Below are positions 26,864-34,512 of a DNA stretch of 64,000 nt, in pieces. The notes under the pieces are model-generated. The model was not told the origin of the DNA and did no database searches. It was given only the letters and a program-made list of their open reading frames with translations. Both the position numbers and the translations under genes were made by a program. Position 1 is the stretch's first letter; each line of letters begins with the position of its first letter. Source of the stretch: Gammaproteobacteria bacterium (GTDB lineage Bacteria; Pseudomonadota; Gammaproteobacteria; Pseudomonadales; Azotimanducaceae); contig VYDB01000077.1 in NCBI GenBank assembly GCA_009843635.1, positions 1 through 64,000 of the forward strand, written 5' to 3'.

Positions 26864-28732
26864 ATGCGCAACCAACCTCTTCTCCCCTGCCTTCTCTTTG
26901 CCACCCTCCTCCTCGCCGGTGCCGCCCCCAGCCAAGCGGCGGAAAAAATCGAGACCCTAGTGGTCACTGCCCATCGGCTGCCGACCGACGACCCCATCTT
27001 GCCGGTGACCCGCTTGGAGCCCGGGCTTGAAGCGGCGGTCGGCGTGGATGCCCTGCGCCAGCTTCCCAACTTGGCCATCGCCCAATCCGGAAGTTTGGGC
27101 GGGGTCGCGCAGGTGCGCTTGCGCGGTTCGGAAGCCAACCATGCCTTGGTGCTCATCGATGGCATCGAAGTCAACGACCCCGCCAACGGATCGGAGTACA
27201 ACTTCGCCCATCTCATGCCCTTCGCCAGCGCCGCCATCGAGTTTCTGCCGGGCGCGCAGAGCGCCGTCTGGGGCAGCGACGCCCTGGCCGGGGTGATTCA
27301 CCTGACCACGGCGCCCAACCAAGCCAACCGCGCCATCGGGCTGGAAGGTGGCGCCTTCGGGGGACGCACGGCTCGCCTTCAACTCGCCGACCGGCTCGAG
27401 CGCGGCTACTACAACCTGGCGGCGCTGACCACCGAAAGCGACGGCATCAACATCTCGCGACGCCGCTCCCGCGGCGCCGGCACCGAAAAGGATGGCTACG
27501 AACAGGTCGGCTGGCAAGCCAGCGGCGGCTGGCTGGGCGACCGCTGGCAGGTGCGCTCCGTGCTGCGCGGCGCAAACACGAAGTCCGAGTACGACCCCGG
27601 CACCTTCCCCACCTACCTGCCGGCGGACGCTGACAACGTCGCCGAACACGACGAGGTGCTGGCTGGCGTGGACGTCGGATGGGACGCCCACCGCTGGCGA
27701 CATCAATTCAAGTTGAACCACCTGCGTACGGAAAACGGTGACTTCGCCGAGTCGCAAAGCACCCTGGCCACCGAGGGCAAGCGCACCAAGGTCAGCTACA
27801 CCGCCGGGTACCGCTTGGCTAGCAACCTGCAAGCCCAGGGTTTCGTCGAGCACGAGGCGGAATCCTTCAAGCAGCGGGCCGCAGCCACGTTGTTCGGCGA
27901 TCCGAACCACAGCCAACGCGTGGACGCCTTGAGCGCGGGGCTTGAACTGATCGGCCAGATCGGCAAAGGCCTCGCCTGGTCTGCGTCGCTGCGCCAGGAC
28001 GACAACAGCGACTTTGGCAACGCCACCACCCACCGGTTCGCCCTGCGCTACCGGACCGGGCGCGGAGACCTGTGGCTGAACGTCGGTGAAGGCATCAAGA
28101 ACCCCTCCTTCATCGAACGGTTCGGCTTCACGCCGGACACCTTCTTCGGCAATCCCAACCTGGAGCCGGAGACCAACAAGCATCTTTCCATCGGCGCCAG
28201 GGGCGTTCTTGGGCCGACCACTTGGGCGCTCACCCTGTTCCGGGATCGTCTGCAAAACGAAATCAACGGCTTTCATTTCGATCCCGCCCTCGGCGGCTTC
28301 ACCGCCGTGAACCGAGATGGCAAGAGCAAGCGGCAAGGCGCGGAGGTCACTGCCGAGGTTCAGTTGGGCAACACTCGGCTCGCCGCCGGCTGGGGGTACT
28401 TGGACGCCGAGGAGGACGGTGGCGGCCGGGAAATTCGCCGCCCGTCCCATTCCGGGCACCTCAGCGCAACCCACCAACGGGGCCGCTGGCTGCTGCACGG
28501 CGCCGCCTATTTCGTCGGCAGCCGCGATGACCTCAGCTTTGCCTCCTGGCCCGCCACTCGCGTGCGGCTTGGCGACTACCAACTGCTGCGCCTAAGCGCG
28601 GCGTTCCAAATCACCGACCGGCTCGAGGTTTCCGGCCGGCTGGAAAACGGGCTGGACGACGACTACGAGGATGTGCTTGGCTATCAGACGCCGGGACGCG
28701 CCGCCTATTTCGGCGTGAGATTGAATTTCTAA
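26864..28732 (+). CDS. btuB: TonB-dependent vitamin B12 receptor, BtuB-like
   Basis: About 622 residues from ATG 26864, which has GGAG 6 nt upstream; ATG 26852 is in frame too. A signal peptide ends PSQAAEK. The TonB box region is IETLVVTAHR, then a plug domain (QVRLRGSEANHALVLIDGIEV, PGAQSAVWGSDALAGVI) and a 22-strand barrel with terminal FGVRLNF. At this length it fits BtuB. The riboswitch directly upstream supports cobalamin or a corrinoid as substrate. The energy-coupling TonB/ExbBD and BtuCDF genes are not in the window. Confidence 0.93.
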   Translation: MRNQPLLPCLLFATLLLAGAAPSQAAEKIETLVVTAHRLPTDDPILPVTRLEPGLEAAVGVDALRQLPNLAIAQSGSLGGVAQVRLRGSEANHALVLIDGIEVNDPANGSEYNFAHLMPFASAAIEFLPGAQSAVWGSDALAGVIHLTTAPNQANRAIGLEGGAFGGRTARLQLADRLERGYYNLAALTTESDGINISRRRSRGAGTEKDGYEQVGWQASGGWLGDRWQVRSVLRGANTKSEYDPGTFPTYLPADADNVAEHDEVLAGVDVGWDAHRWRHQFKLNHLRTENGDFAESQSTLATEGKRTKVSYTAGYRLASNLQAQGFVEHEAESFKQRAAATLFGDPNHSQRVDALSAGLELIGQIGKGLAWSASLRQDDNSDFGNATTHRFALRYRTGRGDLWLNVGEGIKNPSFIERFGFTPDTFFGNPNLEPETNKHLSIGARGVLGPTTWALTLFRDRLQNEINGFHFDPALGGFTAVNRDGKSKRQGAEVTAEVQLGNTRLAAGWGYLDAEEDGGGREIRRPSHSGHLSATHQRGRWLLHGAAYFVGSRDDLSFASWPATRVRLGDYQLLRLSAAFQITDRLEVSGRLENGLDDDYEDVLGYQTPGRAAYFGVRLNF

Positions 28733-28745
28733 AGAACAAGCAACC

Positions 28746-30152
28746 GTGAATGCCGAAGCCTCCAACGCCGTAGTGCGGTTTGTCGACGCCACTTGGCAAC
28801 GCAGCATCCTGCCGACCCTGACCGAGTACATCCGCATTCCCAACAAATCGCCCGCCTTCGATCCCGAGTGGGAGCAACGCGGTCACATGCAGGCGGCGGT
28901 GGAGTTGCTCGACCACTGGTGCGACAGCGTGCCGTTGCGCCACCACGACCGCCGCATCGTCACCTTGGCCGGCCGCACGCCGCTGCTGTTCATCGACATT
29001 CCGGCAACCGGCGACGGCAGCACGGCGCTGCTTTACGGCCACTACGACAAGCAGCCCGAGTTCACCGGCTGGGCACCCGGCCTTTCACCCTGGGAGCCGG
29101 TCCTGCGCGACGGCAAGCTTTACGGGCGCGGCGGCGCGGACGACGGCTACGCCCTGTTTGCCTCCCTCACCGCGATCGCTGCCCTGGAGGAAGCCGGCAT
29201 CCCCCACGGCCGCTGCGTGGTGATCATCGAGGGCTGCGAGGAGAGCGGCAGCTTCGATCTGCCCCACTACATCGAGGCCCTGGAGGACGAAATCGGCCAA
29301 CCGGACCTAGTGGTCTGCCTGGACGCGGAGTGCGGCAACTACGACCAACTGTGGCTGACCACCTCGCTGCGGGGGATGCTGCCCGGAGTCTTGAGCGTGG
29401 ACGTGCTCACCGAAGGTCAGCACTCCGGCGCTGCGGGCGGCATCGTGCCGTCCTCGTTCCGGCTGCTTCGCGGCTTGCTCGAACGAGTTGAAAACGCTGC
29501 CACTGGGGAACTGCACGAGGCCCTGCACACGGCCATTCCGCCGGAGTCCCGAGCGGAGCTCGAAGCGGCTGCCGCAGTGCTTGGCGATGGCATCATCAGC
29601 CGCTTTCCATGGCTGGAGGGCGTAGCGCCCGTGAGCGGGGACGCTGCGCAACTGCTGGTGCAAAACACCTGGTACCCGAGCCTCGCCACGGTCGGCCTAT
29701 CCGGCGCACCCGAAATCGGCGATGCCGGCAACACGCTGCGGCCCGGCACCAGCGCCAAGCTGGTCTTCCGGCTGCCGCCGACGCTCGACGCCGGCGAGGC
29801 CGCACGGAGCGTCAAGACACTGCTCGAAGCGAACCCGCCGCCAGGCGCCAAGGTCGCCTTCGACCTGGAAACGCCGCAGACCGGGTGGCGAGCGCCGCCC
29901 ACCGCGCCTTGGCTCAAATCCGCCTTGGATCAGGCTTCGCGCCGCCACTTCGGCCAAACCGCCATGAGCATGGGCATGGGCGGCACTATCCCGTTCATGA
30001 AGATGCTGGGCGACGCCTATCCTGACGTGCAATTCATGGTCACGGGCGTGTTGGGGCCGAAATCCAACGCCCACGGCCCCAACGAGTTCCTGCACATCGC
30101 CACAGCGAGGAAACTGACCGCCTGCGTGGCGGACGTTCTGGCTACCCTATAA
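28746..30152 (+). CDS. M20-family metallopeptidase
   Basis: 468 residues from GTG 28746, 13 nt after btuB. Metal-site motifs: LLYGHYDKQPE (His and Asp), GRGGADDGY, and EGCEESGS (catalytic Glu pair); a dimerisation domain lies in the middle and the last His ligand is expected in GPNEFLHIA. These di-zinc enzymes remove amino acids from dipeptides or hydrolyse N-acyl/N-carbamoyl bonds. Close spacing suggests it is on the riboswitch-controlled transcript, an unexpected placement since no role in B12 metabolism is known. Confidence 0.88.
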   Translation: MNAEASNAVVRFVDATWQRSILPTLTEYIRIPNKSPAFDPEWEQRGHMQAAVELLDHWCDSVPLRHHDRRIVTLAGRTPLLFIDIPATGDGSTALLYGHYDKQPEFTGWAPGLSPWEPVLRDGKLYGRGGADDGYALFASLTAIAALEEAGIPHGRCVVIIEGCEESGSFDLPHYIEALEDEIGQPDLVVCLDAECGNYDQLWLTTSLRGMLPGVLSVDVLTEGQHSGAAGGIVPSSFRLLRGLLERVENAATGELHEALHTAIPPESRAELEAAAAVLGDGIISRFPWLEGVAPVSGDAAQLLVQNTWYPSLATVGLSGAPEIGDAGNTLRPGTSAKLVFRLPPTLDAGEAARSVKTLLEANPPPGAKVAFDLETPQTGWRAPPTAPWLKSALDQASRRHFGQTAMSMGMGGTIPFMKMLGDAYPDVQFMVTGVLGPKSNAHGPNEFLHIATARKLTACVADVLATL

Positions 30153-30177
30153 GGGCGCCTTGCGGCGGCCCCGCACC

Positions 30178-30771
30178 CTAGTGCTGCCGCAACCTGCTGC
30201 CAGCGCCAAAGCTGCGGCGCAGGAAGTCCATTTGGTCGCCTAGGATTCGGCCGCTGTTGATCAACGCCAGGTACTCCGCGAAGTTGGGCGCGTAGGGCAG
30301 CGCCAGCAGTTCCCGCCCCCATTCATGCATCAGCCGGTCGCCCTTGGCGTGATTGCAGCGCTTGCAGGCCGCCACGCAATTGTCCCAAACGTCCTTGCCG
30401 CCCCGGGAAGTGGGCACCACGTGATCGCGGCTGAGCAGGCCAGCGGGAAACTCGCCGCCGCAGTACAGGCAGGTGTGGCGGTCGCGGCTGAACAACGCCG
30501 CGTTGGTGAGCGGCGGAATGCCGACCCTGGGCGGGGCGACTTGGCCATTGCAGGCGATGATGCTGTTGACGTCGATGATGCTTTGGCTGCCGTCAAGCCG
30601 GGAATGGCCACCGCGAAGGCGCAGGATCGGATCGCCCAAGGTCCAGACCACGATGTCCCGGGCGTAGAGGCAAACCGCATCCTGCCAGCGCACCCAGTCC
30701 ACCGGGCGGCCGCTGATGTCGAGCCGCAGAATGTGCGGAACTCGATCATAGGCGTCGATGGTGGCGATCAT
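30178..30771 (-). CDS. HNH endonuclease
   Basis: About 197 residues from ATG 30771 (MIATIDAYDRVP); a reading to 30897 adds unconserved sequence. The C-terminal half is a treble-clef HNH domain: CLYCG, DHVVPTSRGG, WDN, CKRCNHAKGDR, giving two CxxC zinc pairs plus His-Asn-His/Asn. The N-terminal part matches the short chromosomal HNH proteins common in Proteobacteria, whose role is unclear. It converges on the M20 gene and is divergent from the SPOR lipoprotein gene. Confidence 0.9.
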   Translation of the reverse strand: MIATIDAYDRVPHILRLDISGRPVDWVRWQDAVCLYARDIVVWTLGDPILRLRGGHSRLDGSQSIIDVNSIIACNGQVAPPRVGIPPLTNAALFSRDRHTCLYCGGEFPAGLLSRDHVVPTSRGGKDVWDNCVAACKRCNHAKGDRLMHEWGRELLALPYAPNFAEYLALINSGRILGDQMDFLRRSFGAGSRLRQH

Positions 30772-30833
30772 GGCAGTTTCCCAACTTTCAGGCGGCGGCC
30801 GAAGCAAAACCGGCCCGCTTGGCGATGGGCGCG

Positions 30834-30839
30834 TATAAT
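30834..30839 (+). promoter_or_regulatory. Possible -10 box (TATAAT) for the SPOR lipoprotein gene
   Basis: A perfect TATAAT 58 nt before the plus-strand start at 30898, in the divergent region shared with the HNH gene. No convincing -35 is seen. Confidence 0.35.
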
Positions 30840-30897
30840 GAACAAAGCTGCGGTCAGGTTCAACGCCGCAATCCAATGATTTCGTGACGATTTCCAC

Positions 30898-31644
30898 ATG
30901 ATCGATGAAAGCTTGCGGATGATGCGCCCTTCGCGACGCCTACCTTGGCTTGCCTGCTGGCCGGTGGTTTGCTGCTTGGCCTTGAATGGATGCGCTTCCA
31001 ACGCACCCCAGGCGGCCAATGAGCCGAGCAGCTACCCACCCTGGGTCTGCGGGCTATCCCACAACAAGGACCGCTGGCAATGTCAGCGCGAAGGGGGGGA
31101 GCCAGCAACGGCAGCGGCCCAACCGGAACCCGCCCAGCCATCCACTGAACCGGCCCAACCTGAACCCGTCCAAGCACCCACCGAACCCGTCCCAGCCGAC
31201 GACAGTGACGCACCCGTTGCGGCGGCTGACGAACCCCCCGAACCGCCTAATCAGGCCTCCGCGCCTGCCCAGCCAGCGTCTCCAGCAGCAACGCCGCAAC
31301 CCAGCGCTGCCGCTGGTCGCACTGACGAAAAGAGCAGCCTGATGGCCCTGCCGCCAGACTATTTCGCCATACAGGCCGGGGCCTTTCCCAACCCCGAAGC
31401 GCTGCACGAGCACATCACTCAATACGGCATCGAGCCCGCCTACCGCGTGCGCTTGGCCAGCAACGATCGCCTGTTCCACGTGCTGATCCTGCAGGTTCAC
31501 GACTCCCGGCGCGCCGCCGAGGCAGCCTTGGCGAACCTTCCTCAGCCCCTCAATGGCATGGACCTTTGGATTCGGTCGGTCGGCTCCCTGCAAAACGCCG
31601 TGCGGGCGGGCGATGCGCTCGCAGATGAGCGCCATACGCCCTAG
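30898..31644 (+). CDS. SPOR-domain lipoprotein
   Basis: 248 residues. The signal ends VVCCLALNGC with a lipobox-like Cys at about residue 32. A Pro/Gln/Ala/Glu-rich linker of about 90 residues contains repeats of QPEPAQPSTEP and QPEPVQAPTEP type, and a C-terminal SPOR domain (from YFAIQAGAFPNPEAL) binds denuded peptidoglycan glycans at division sites. The linker would let the domain reach across the periplasm. It ends 2 nt from the convergent rarD. Related SPOR proteins act in septation or amidase control; its exact partner is unknown. Confidence 0.88.
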   Translation: MIDESLRMMRPSRRLPWLACWPVVCCLALNGCASNAPQAANEPSSYPPWVCGLSHNKDRWQCQREGGEPATAAAQPEPAQPSTEPAQPEPVQAPTEPVPADDSDAPVAAADEPPEPPNQASAPAQPASPAATPQPSAAAGRTDEKSSLMALPPDYFAIQAGAFPNPEALHEHITQYGIEPAYRVRLASNDRLFHVLILQVHDSRRAAEAALANLPQPLNGMDLWIRSVGSLQNAVRAGDALADERHTP

Positions 31645-31646
31645 CT

Positions 31647-32546
31647 TTACAACCGCACTAGATGGCGGCGCAGGCGCCAGCCTTGATGCAGGCTCTCAGC
31701 GGAGAGTGTGCCCAACGCAGCCCAGATGCACCCGAAAGTGAGCCATTGGCCATCCGCGATGGGCTGGCGGTAGTAGAACGCGGCCACCAACAGCGTGAGC
31801 GTCGGCGCCAGGAATTGAAAAAAGCCGATGACCACCAAGCTCAAACGGTTGGCCGCGGCCGCGAACAGCACCAACGGAATCACGGTCACCAAGCCACCGA
31901 GCGCCAGCAGCGCGACCTCCCCCGCCGACCCGGCGATCATTGAGCCTTCGGAACGAACGGCCTGCCAAGCCAGGTAGGCCAGCGCGACAGGCAGCGCCAA
32001 GCCAGTCTCAACGCCTAGGCCCACGGCGGAGTCGATGCGAATGCGCTTGCGCACCAAGCCGTAGAAGCCGAAGGTGATGGCCAGCGTCAGGCCGGCCCAA
32101 GGCAGGGCGCCGAAGGCAACCACTTCATTGACGACGCCCGCACCCGCCAAGACGAGGGCAACCGTCTGCGGCCAACGCAGCCGTTCGCCTAGGAAGACGA
32201 CGCCCAAGGCCACCGTAATCAGCGGATTGATGTAATAGCCGAGGCTTGTTTCGACGATGCGGCCGTTCTGCAGTGCCCAAACGAAAACGAGCCAGTTGGT
32301 GAACAGCAAGGCGCCCGAAACGGCCAGCCAGCCCAATTCGGTTGTGCTGAGCGCGCGAACGCCGCGCCACTGCCGCCGCAAGGCGACCAATCCCATCAGC
32401 ATGAGCAGTGCCCAAACGATGCGATGGGCCGATACCTCCAACGGCCCGGCGAACTCCACCCACTTGTAGTAGATGGGCGTGACGCCCCAAACGCTGTAGG
32501 CGGACACCACCGCGAGCACGCCCGCCCGCTGTTCCGATGCGCTCAC
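31647..32546 (-). CDS. rarD: EamA-family transporter RarD
   Basis: 299 residues from a GTG at 32546. Ten hydrophobic segments in two EamA repeats. The start AGVLAVVSAYSVWGVTPIYYKWV and SAHRIVWALLMLMG are typical of RarD, as are NWLVFVWALQNGRIVETSLGYYINPL and FQFLAPTLTLLVAAFYY. The substrate of RarD (chloramphenicol-sensitive protein family) is not settled. The upstream region carries several small hairpins. Confidence 0.93.
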   Translation of the reverse strand: MSASEQRAGVLAVVSAYSVWGVTPIYYKWVEFAGPLEVSAHRIVWALLMLMGLVALRRQWRGVRALSTTELGWLAVSGALLFTNWLVFVWALQNGRIVETSLGYYINPLITVALGVVFLGERLRWPQTVALVLAGAGVVNEVVAFGALPWAGLTLAITFGFYGLVRKRIRIDSAVGLGVETGLALPVALAYLAWQAVRSEGSMIAGSAGEVALLALGGLVTVIPLVLFAAAANRLSLVVIGFFQFLAPTLTLLVAAFYYRQPIADGQWLTFGCIWAALGTLSAESLHQGWRLRRHLVRL

Positions 32547-32602
32547 GCTTCACCCGAGGAGCCCGAGAGGGCACCCTCCCATGGAAGGAACCTGAAGCCA
32601 AA

Positions 32603-32628
32603 GAGCGCGAGGGGCAAGCCCCGTGCAG
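32603..32628. repeat. Short palindromic repeat in the rarD-peroxiredoxin gap
   Basis: GAGCGCGAGGGG, CAAG, CCCC, GT, GCAG, closely like the palindrome inside the P450 gene (25381-25405). A second small stem (GAGGG CA CCCTC) lies at 32567-32578. Both sit in the 147-nt gap between rarD and the peroxiredoxin gene. Confidence 0.45.
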
Positions 32629-32656
32629 CAAGCGGTGGCGGACTGGGTGTGCGCAT

Positions 32657-32675
32657 AGGGCCGGGATTCGGCCCT
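32657..32675 (-). terminator. Hairpin downstream of the peroxiredoxin gene
   Basis: A perfect 7-bp stem AGGGCCG/CGGCCCT with a 5-nt loop begins 19 nt after the minus-strand peroxiredoxin stop. There is no T-run, so it is at best a weak intrinsic terminator or an mRNA 3'-end stabiliser. Confidence 0.35.
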
Positions 32676-32693
32676 AACGCAGGATCGCTATAT

Positions 32694-33173
32694 TCAGAGC
32701 GCCTCTAGCATGGCTTCAGCGGTGCTGGCCTCAATGGCACCAGGGGCTTCCACCGCCAAGGCGGTGACCGTGCCGTCATCCACGATCATGGCGTAGCGCT
32801 GCGAACGCGTGCCCAAGCCGAAGCCGCTGGCATCCATTTCCAGGCCAAGCGCCCGCGTGAAGTCGCCGTTGCCATCCCCGGCCATCACCAGTTCATCGGC
32901 GTTTTGGGCCTTCCCCCAACTATCCATCACGAAGGCGTCGTTGACCGCGATGCAGACGATGCTGTCCACGCCCTTGGCCTTGAGCTTGTCCGCGTTCACC
33001 ACGTAGCCGGGCAGGTGAACTTGGGAGCAGCCCGGCGTGAAGGCGCCCGGCACCGCAAACGCCACCACCTTCTTGCCGGCAAAGAGATCGTCCGTCGTCA
33101 CCGCCTGCGGGCGATCGCCGCTCATGATGTGCATCGTCGCCTCTGGAAGCTTGTCGCCTTCTTTGATTGCCAT
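32694..33173 (-). CDS. Peroxiredoxin, Prx5 (AhpC/TSA, redoxin) type
   Basis: 159 residues. The peroxidatic site is VPGAFTPGCS (Cys about residue 49) with the conserved Pro/Thr, followed by the family's VNDAFVMDSWG, GDGNGDFTRALGL and RSQRYAMIVDDG. These reduce H2O2 and organic peroxides with glutathione or glutaredoxin. A further Cys is in SIVCIAVND; the usual C-terminal resolving Cys of atypical 2-Cys members is missing, so a 1-Cys, GSH/Grx-dependent cycle is likely. A GGAGGA ribosome-binding site lies just upstream of the ATG. Confidence 0.95.
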   Translation of the reverse strand: MAIKEGDKLPEATMHIMSGDRPQAVTTDDLFAGKKVVAFAVPGAFTPGCSQVHLPGYVVNADKLKAKGVDSIVCIAVNDAFVMDSWGKAQNADELVMAGDGNGDFTRALGLEMDASGFGLGTRSQRYAMIVDDGTVTALAVEAPGAIEASTAEAMLEAL

Positions 33174-33317
33174 GTTGTGTCCTCCTAGTCGTTGAGTTCG
33201 TATGTTTCAGTTTGTGCATGGTGCCGTGCGGCAAAGAACCAAGTTTGGCGCACAGCTTTGGTTCGGGTCAATGGCTTTGGGCGCTCTTTACCAGCGCTCC
33301 TGTCACAACTCCCATCC

Positions 33318-34391
33318 CTACCCAGGGGGGATAGGTCGAGGCTGCCGCTTCGCGATTCGGACATCAAGGACCGTCACCAACGAATTGGCACTCAATGCGT
33401 TCGCCTTCCGCCATCGGGCAATGGCCCGACTCGCCGTGCGCTCTTGGTCGCCGCGCAAGCCTTCCTCACGCAGCACCACGGACTTGGCTCGGTCGGTTTT
33501 GATGATGACTTCGTACCAGCAGCGCAGCCGCATCCGCAAGGGTGGCGGCTGGTCCGGGAAACTGCTATCCCAAGCGCCTATCCACTGCACGTACTGGAAT
33601 CGCTGGTTCGGCTCCGCAGGCCGCCACGACTGCCCGACATCATTCAAAAACCGCCAGCGGGCATCCGCGTTCGCCTTCCGGACTTGGCGCTCCGCGTCCC
33701 CGAGCACGACTCGACGTTCAACCCAAGCAGCCCGGGAAAGTCTTGCGACCATGGGCGAGCGACCGCTCCCCACCGACCCCGAAACCCGGGTTTCGGCGTA
33801 GTCGTGGGCACCTCGCACCCAAATCCCGTTCTCCCCGAACCCTTCGGGAATGGTGTGCGCACCCCCGTCCGTGCCCGGCTCAATTCGCTCGATGAACACC
33901 TCCCCCATAGTCTCATGACCAAAGTCCTCCACATCGGTCCAATCATCTTTGAGGATGGCGTCCAACTCCTCCAGCCCGCCGTCGATTCGGAAGGTTTCCG
34001 ACCTCGATGCAAGTGTGCGAAGAACCAGCACTGCTGTGGAACAGCCAAGCTCGGCATCCTCCAAGGTCACATCGTATTCCGTACCCCTCACCGCGAATTC
34101 GTAACGCGCCTGCTCCAGAACGTGAATGGCCTGGTGGAAGCGTGGCCCCGGGCTCCAAAGCGTGCGCCCGCGGACCTTTTTCTTCGTCACCGCCTCATCG
34201 AATCGAATGCCAGATTGCTTGAGCGTGAAACGGGTGGACGAGAGCGCTGCACCTACCCCGCGCACGTTCTTGGTGCCCAGAACGGCGGAAAGCTCTTCGG
34301 TGGTAAGTGCGGACCCGGTTTCCACCATCCGCTCCAGCGCACCGAGTCCCGCCCAATACTTGGCAAGCTCCGGATCGACCAATTCGTCCAT
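33318..34391 (-). CDS. Hypothetical protein with possible N-terminal winged helix
   Basis: About 357 residues from ATG 34391 (MDELVDPELAKYW); the longer reading to 34523 would cross the repeat array and is rejected. The first ~95 residues, notably ALTTEELSAVLG...VGAALSSTRF and GRTLWSPGPRFHQAIH, look like a helix-turn-helix/winged-helix unit; this is pattern reading, not a proven match. The rest is soluble alpha/beta with no motif I recognise and a basic C-terminal tail (VRIAKRQPRPIPPG). It is divergent from the ATPase gene across a four-unit 15-bp repeat array, so it may be a regulator or sensor of that operon. Confidence 0.65.
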   Translation of the reverse strand: MDELVDPELAKYWAGLGALERMVETGSALTTEELSAVLGTKNVRGVGAALSSTRFTLKQSGIRFDEAVTKKKVRGRTLWSPGPRFHQAIHVLEQARYEFAVRGTEYDVTLEDAELGCSTAVLVLRTLASRSETFRIDGGLEELDAILKDDWTDVEDFGHETMGEVFIERIEPGTDGGAHTIPEGFGENGIWVRGAHDYAETRVSGSVGSGRSPMVARLSRAAWVERRVVLGDAERQVRKANADARWRFLNDVGQSWRPAEPNQRFQYVQWIGAWDSSFPDQPPPLRMRLRCWYEVIIKTDRAKSVVLREEGLRGDQERTASRAIARWRKANALSANSLVTVLDVRIAKRQPRPIPPG

Positions 34392-34413
34392 ACACCATCC
34401 CCAAGCTTTCAAA

Positions 34414-34473
34414 CACAGCTTTGTTGACCACAGTCTTGTTGTCAACAAATATGTTGACAACAAGACTGTTGAC
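34414..34473. promoter_or_regulatory. Four tandem 15-bp repeats in the divergent promoter (probable operator array)
   Basis: Units at 34414 (CACAGCTTTGTTGAC), 34429 (CACAGTCTTGTTGTC), 34444 (AACAAATATGTTGAC) and 34459 (AACAAGACTGTTGAC). Every unit keeps ACA-N4-TGT, a 10-bp palindromic core, and the TTG(A/T)C end. Overlaid is a perfect 18-bp inverted repeat, 34430-34447 and 34452-34469, with a 4-bp AATA spacer. Its TTGAC cores resemble -35 boxes, so a bound protein would block the promoters. It lies 22 nt from the start of one gene and 39 nt from the other. Confidence 0.75.
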
Positions 34474-34512
34474 GCTACGATTGGCGCATAGATCATCTTA
34501 GGAGATTCGACA

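Noticed and set aside
26957-28582. 541-residue minus-strand open frame within btuB
   Set aside because: It is a mirror frame of a GC-rich gene; the plus strand encodes a complete TonB-dependent receptor.
33192-34427. Long plus-strand open frame of about 411 residues opposite the wHTH-like gene
   Set aside because: Its composition is low-complexity Arg/Pro/Ser/His-rich with no motif, while the minus strand gives a normal protein with a start next to the repeat array.
34414-34473. Short CRISPR-like array
   Set aside because: The units are 15 bp, contiguous and have no spacers, and no cas gene is near; an operator array fits better.
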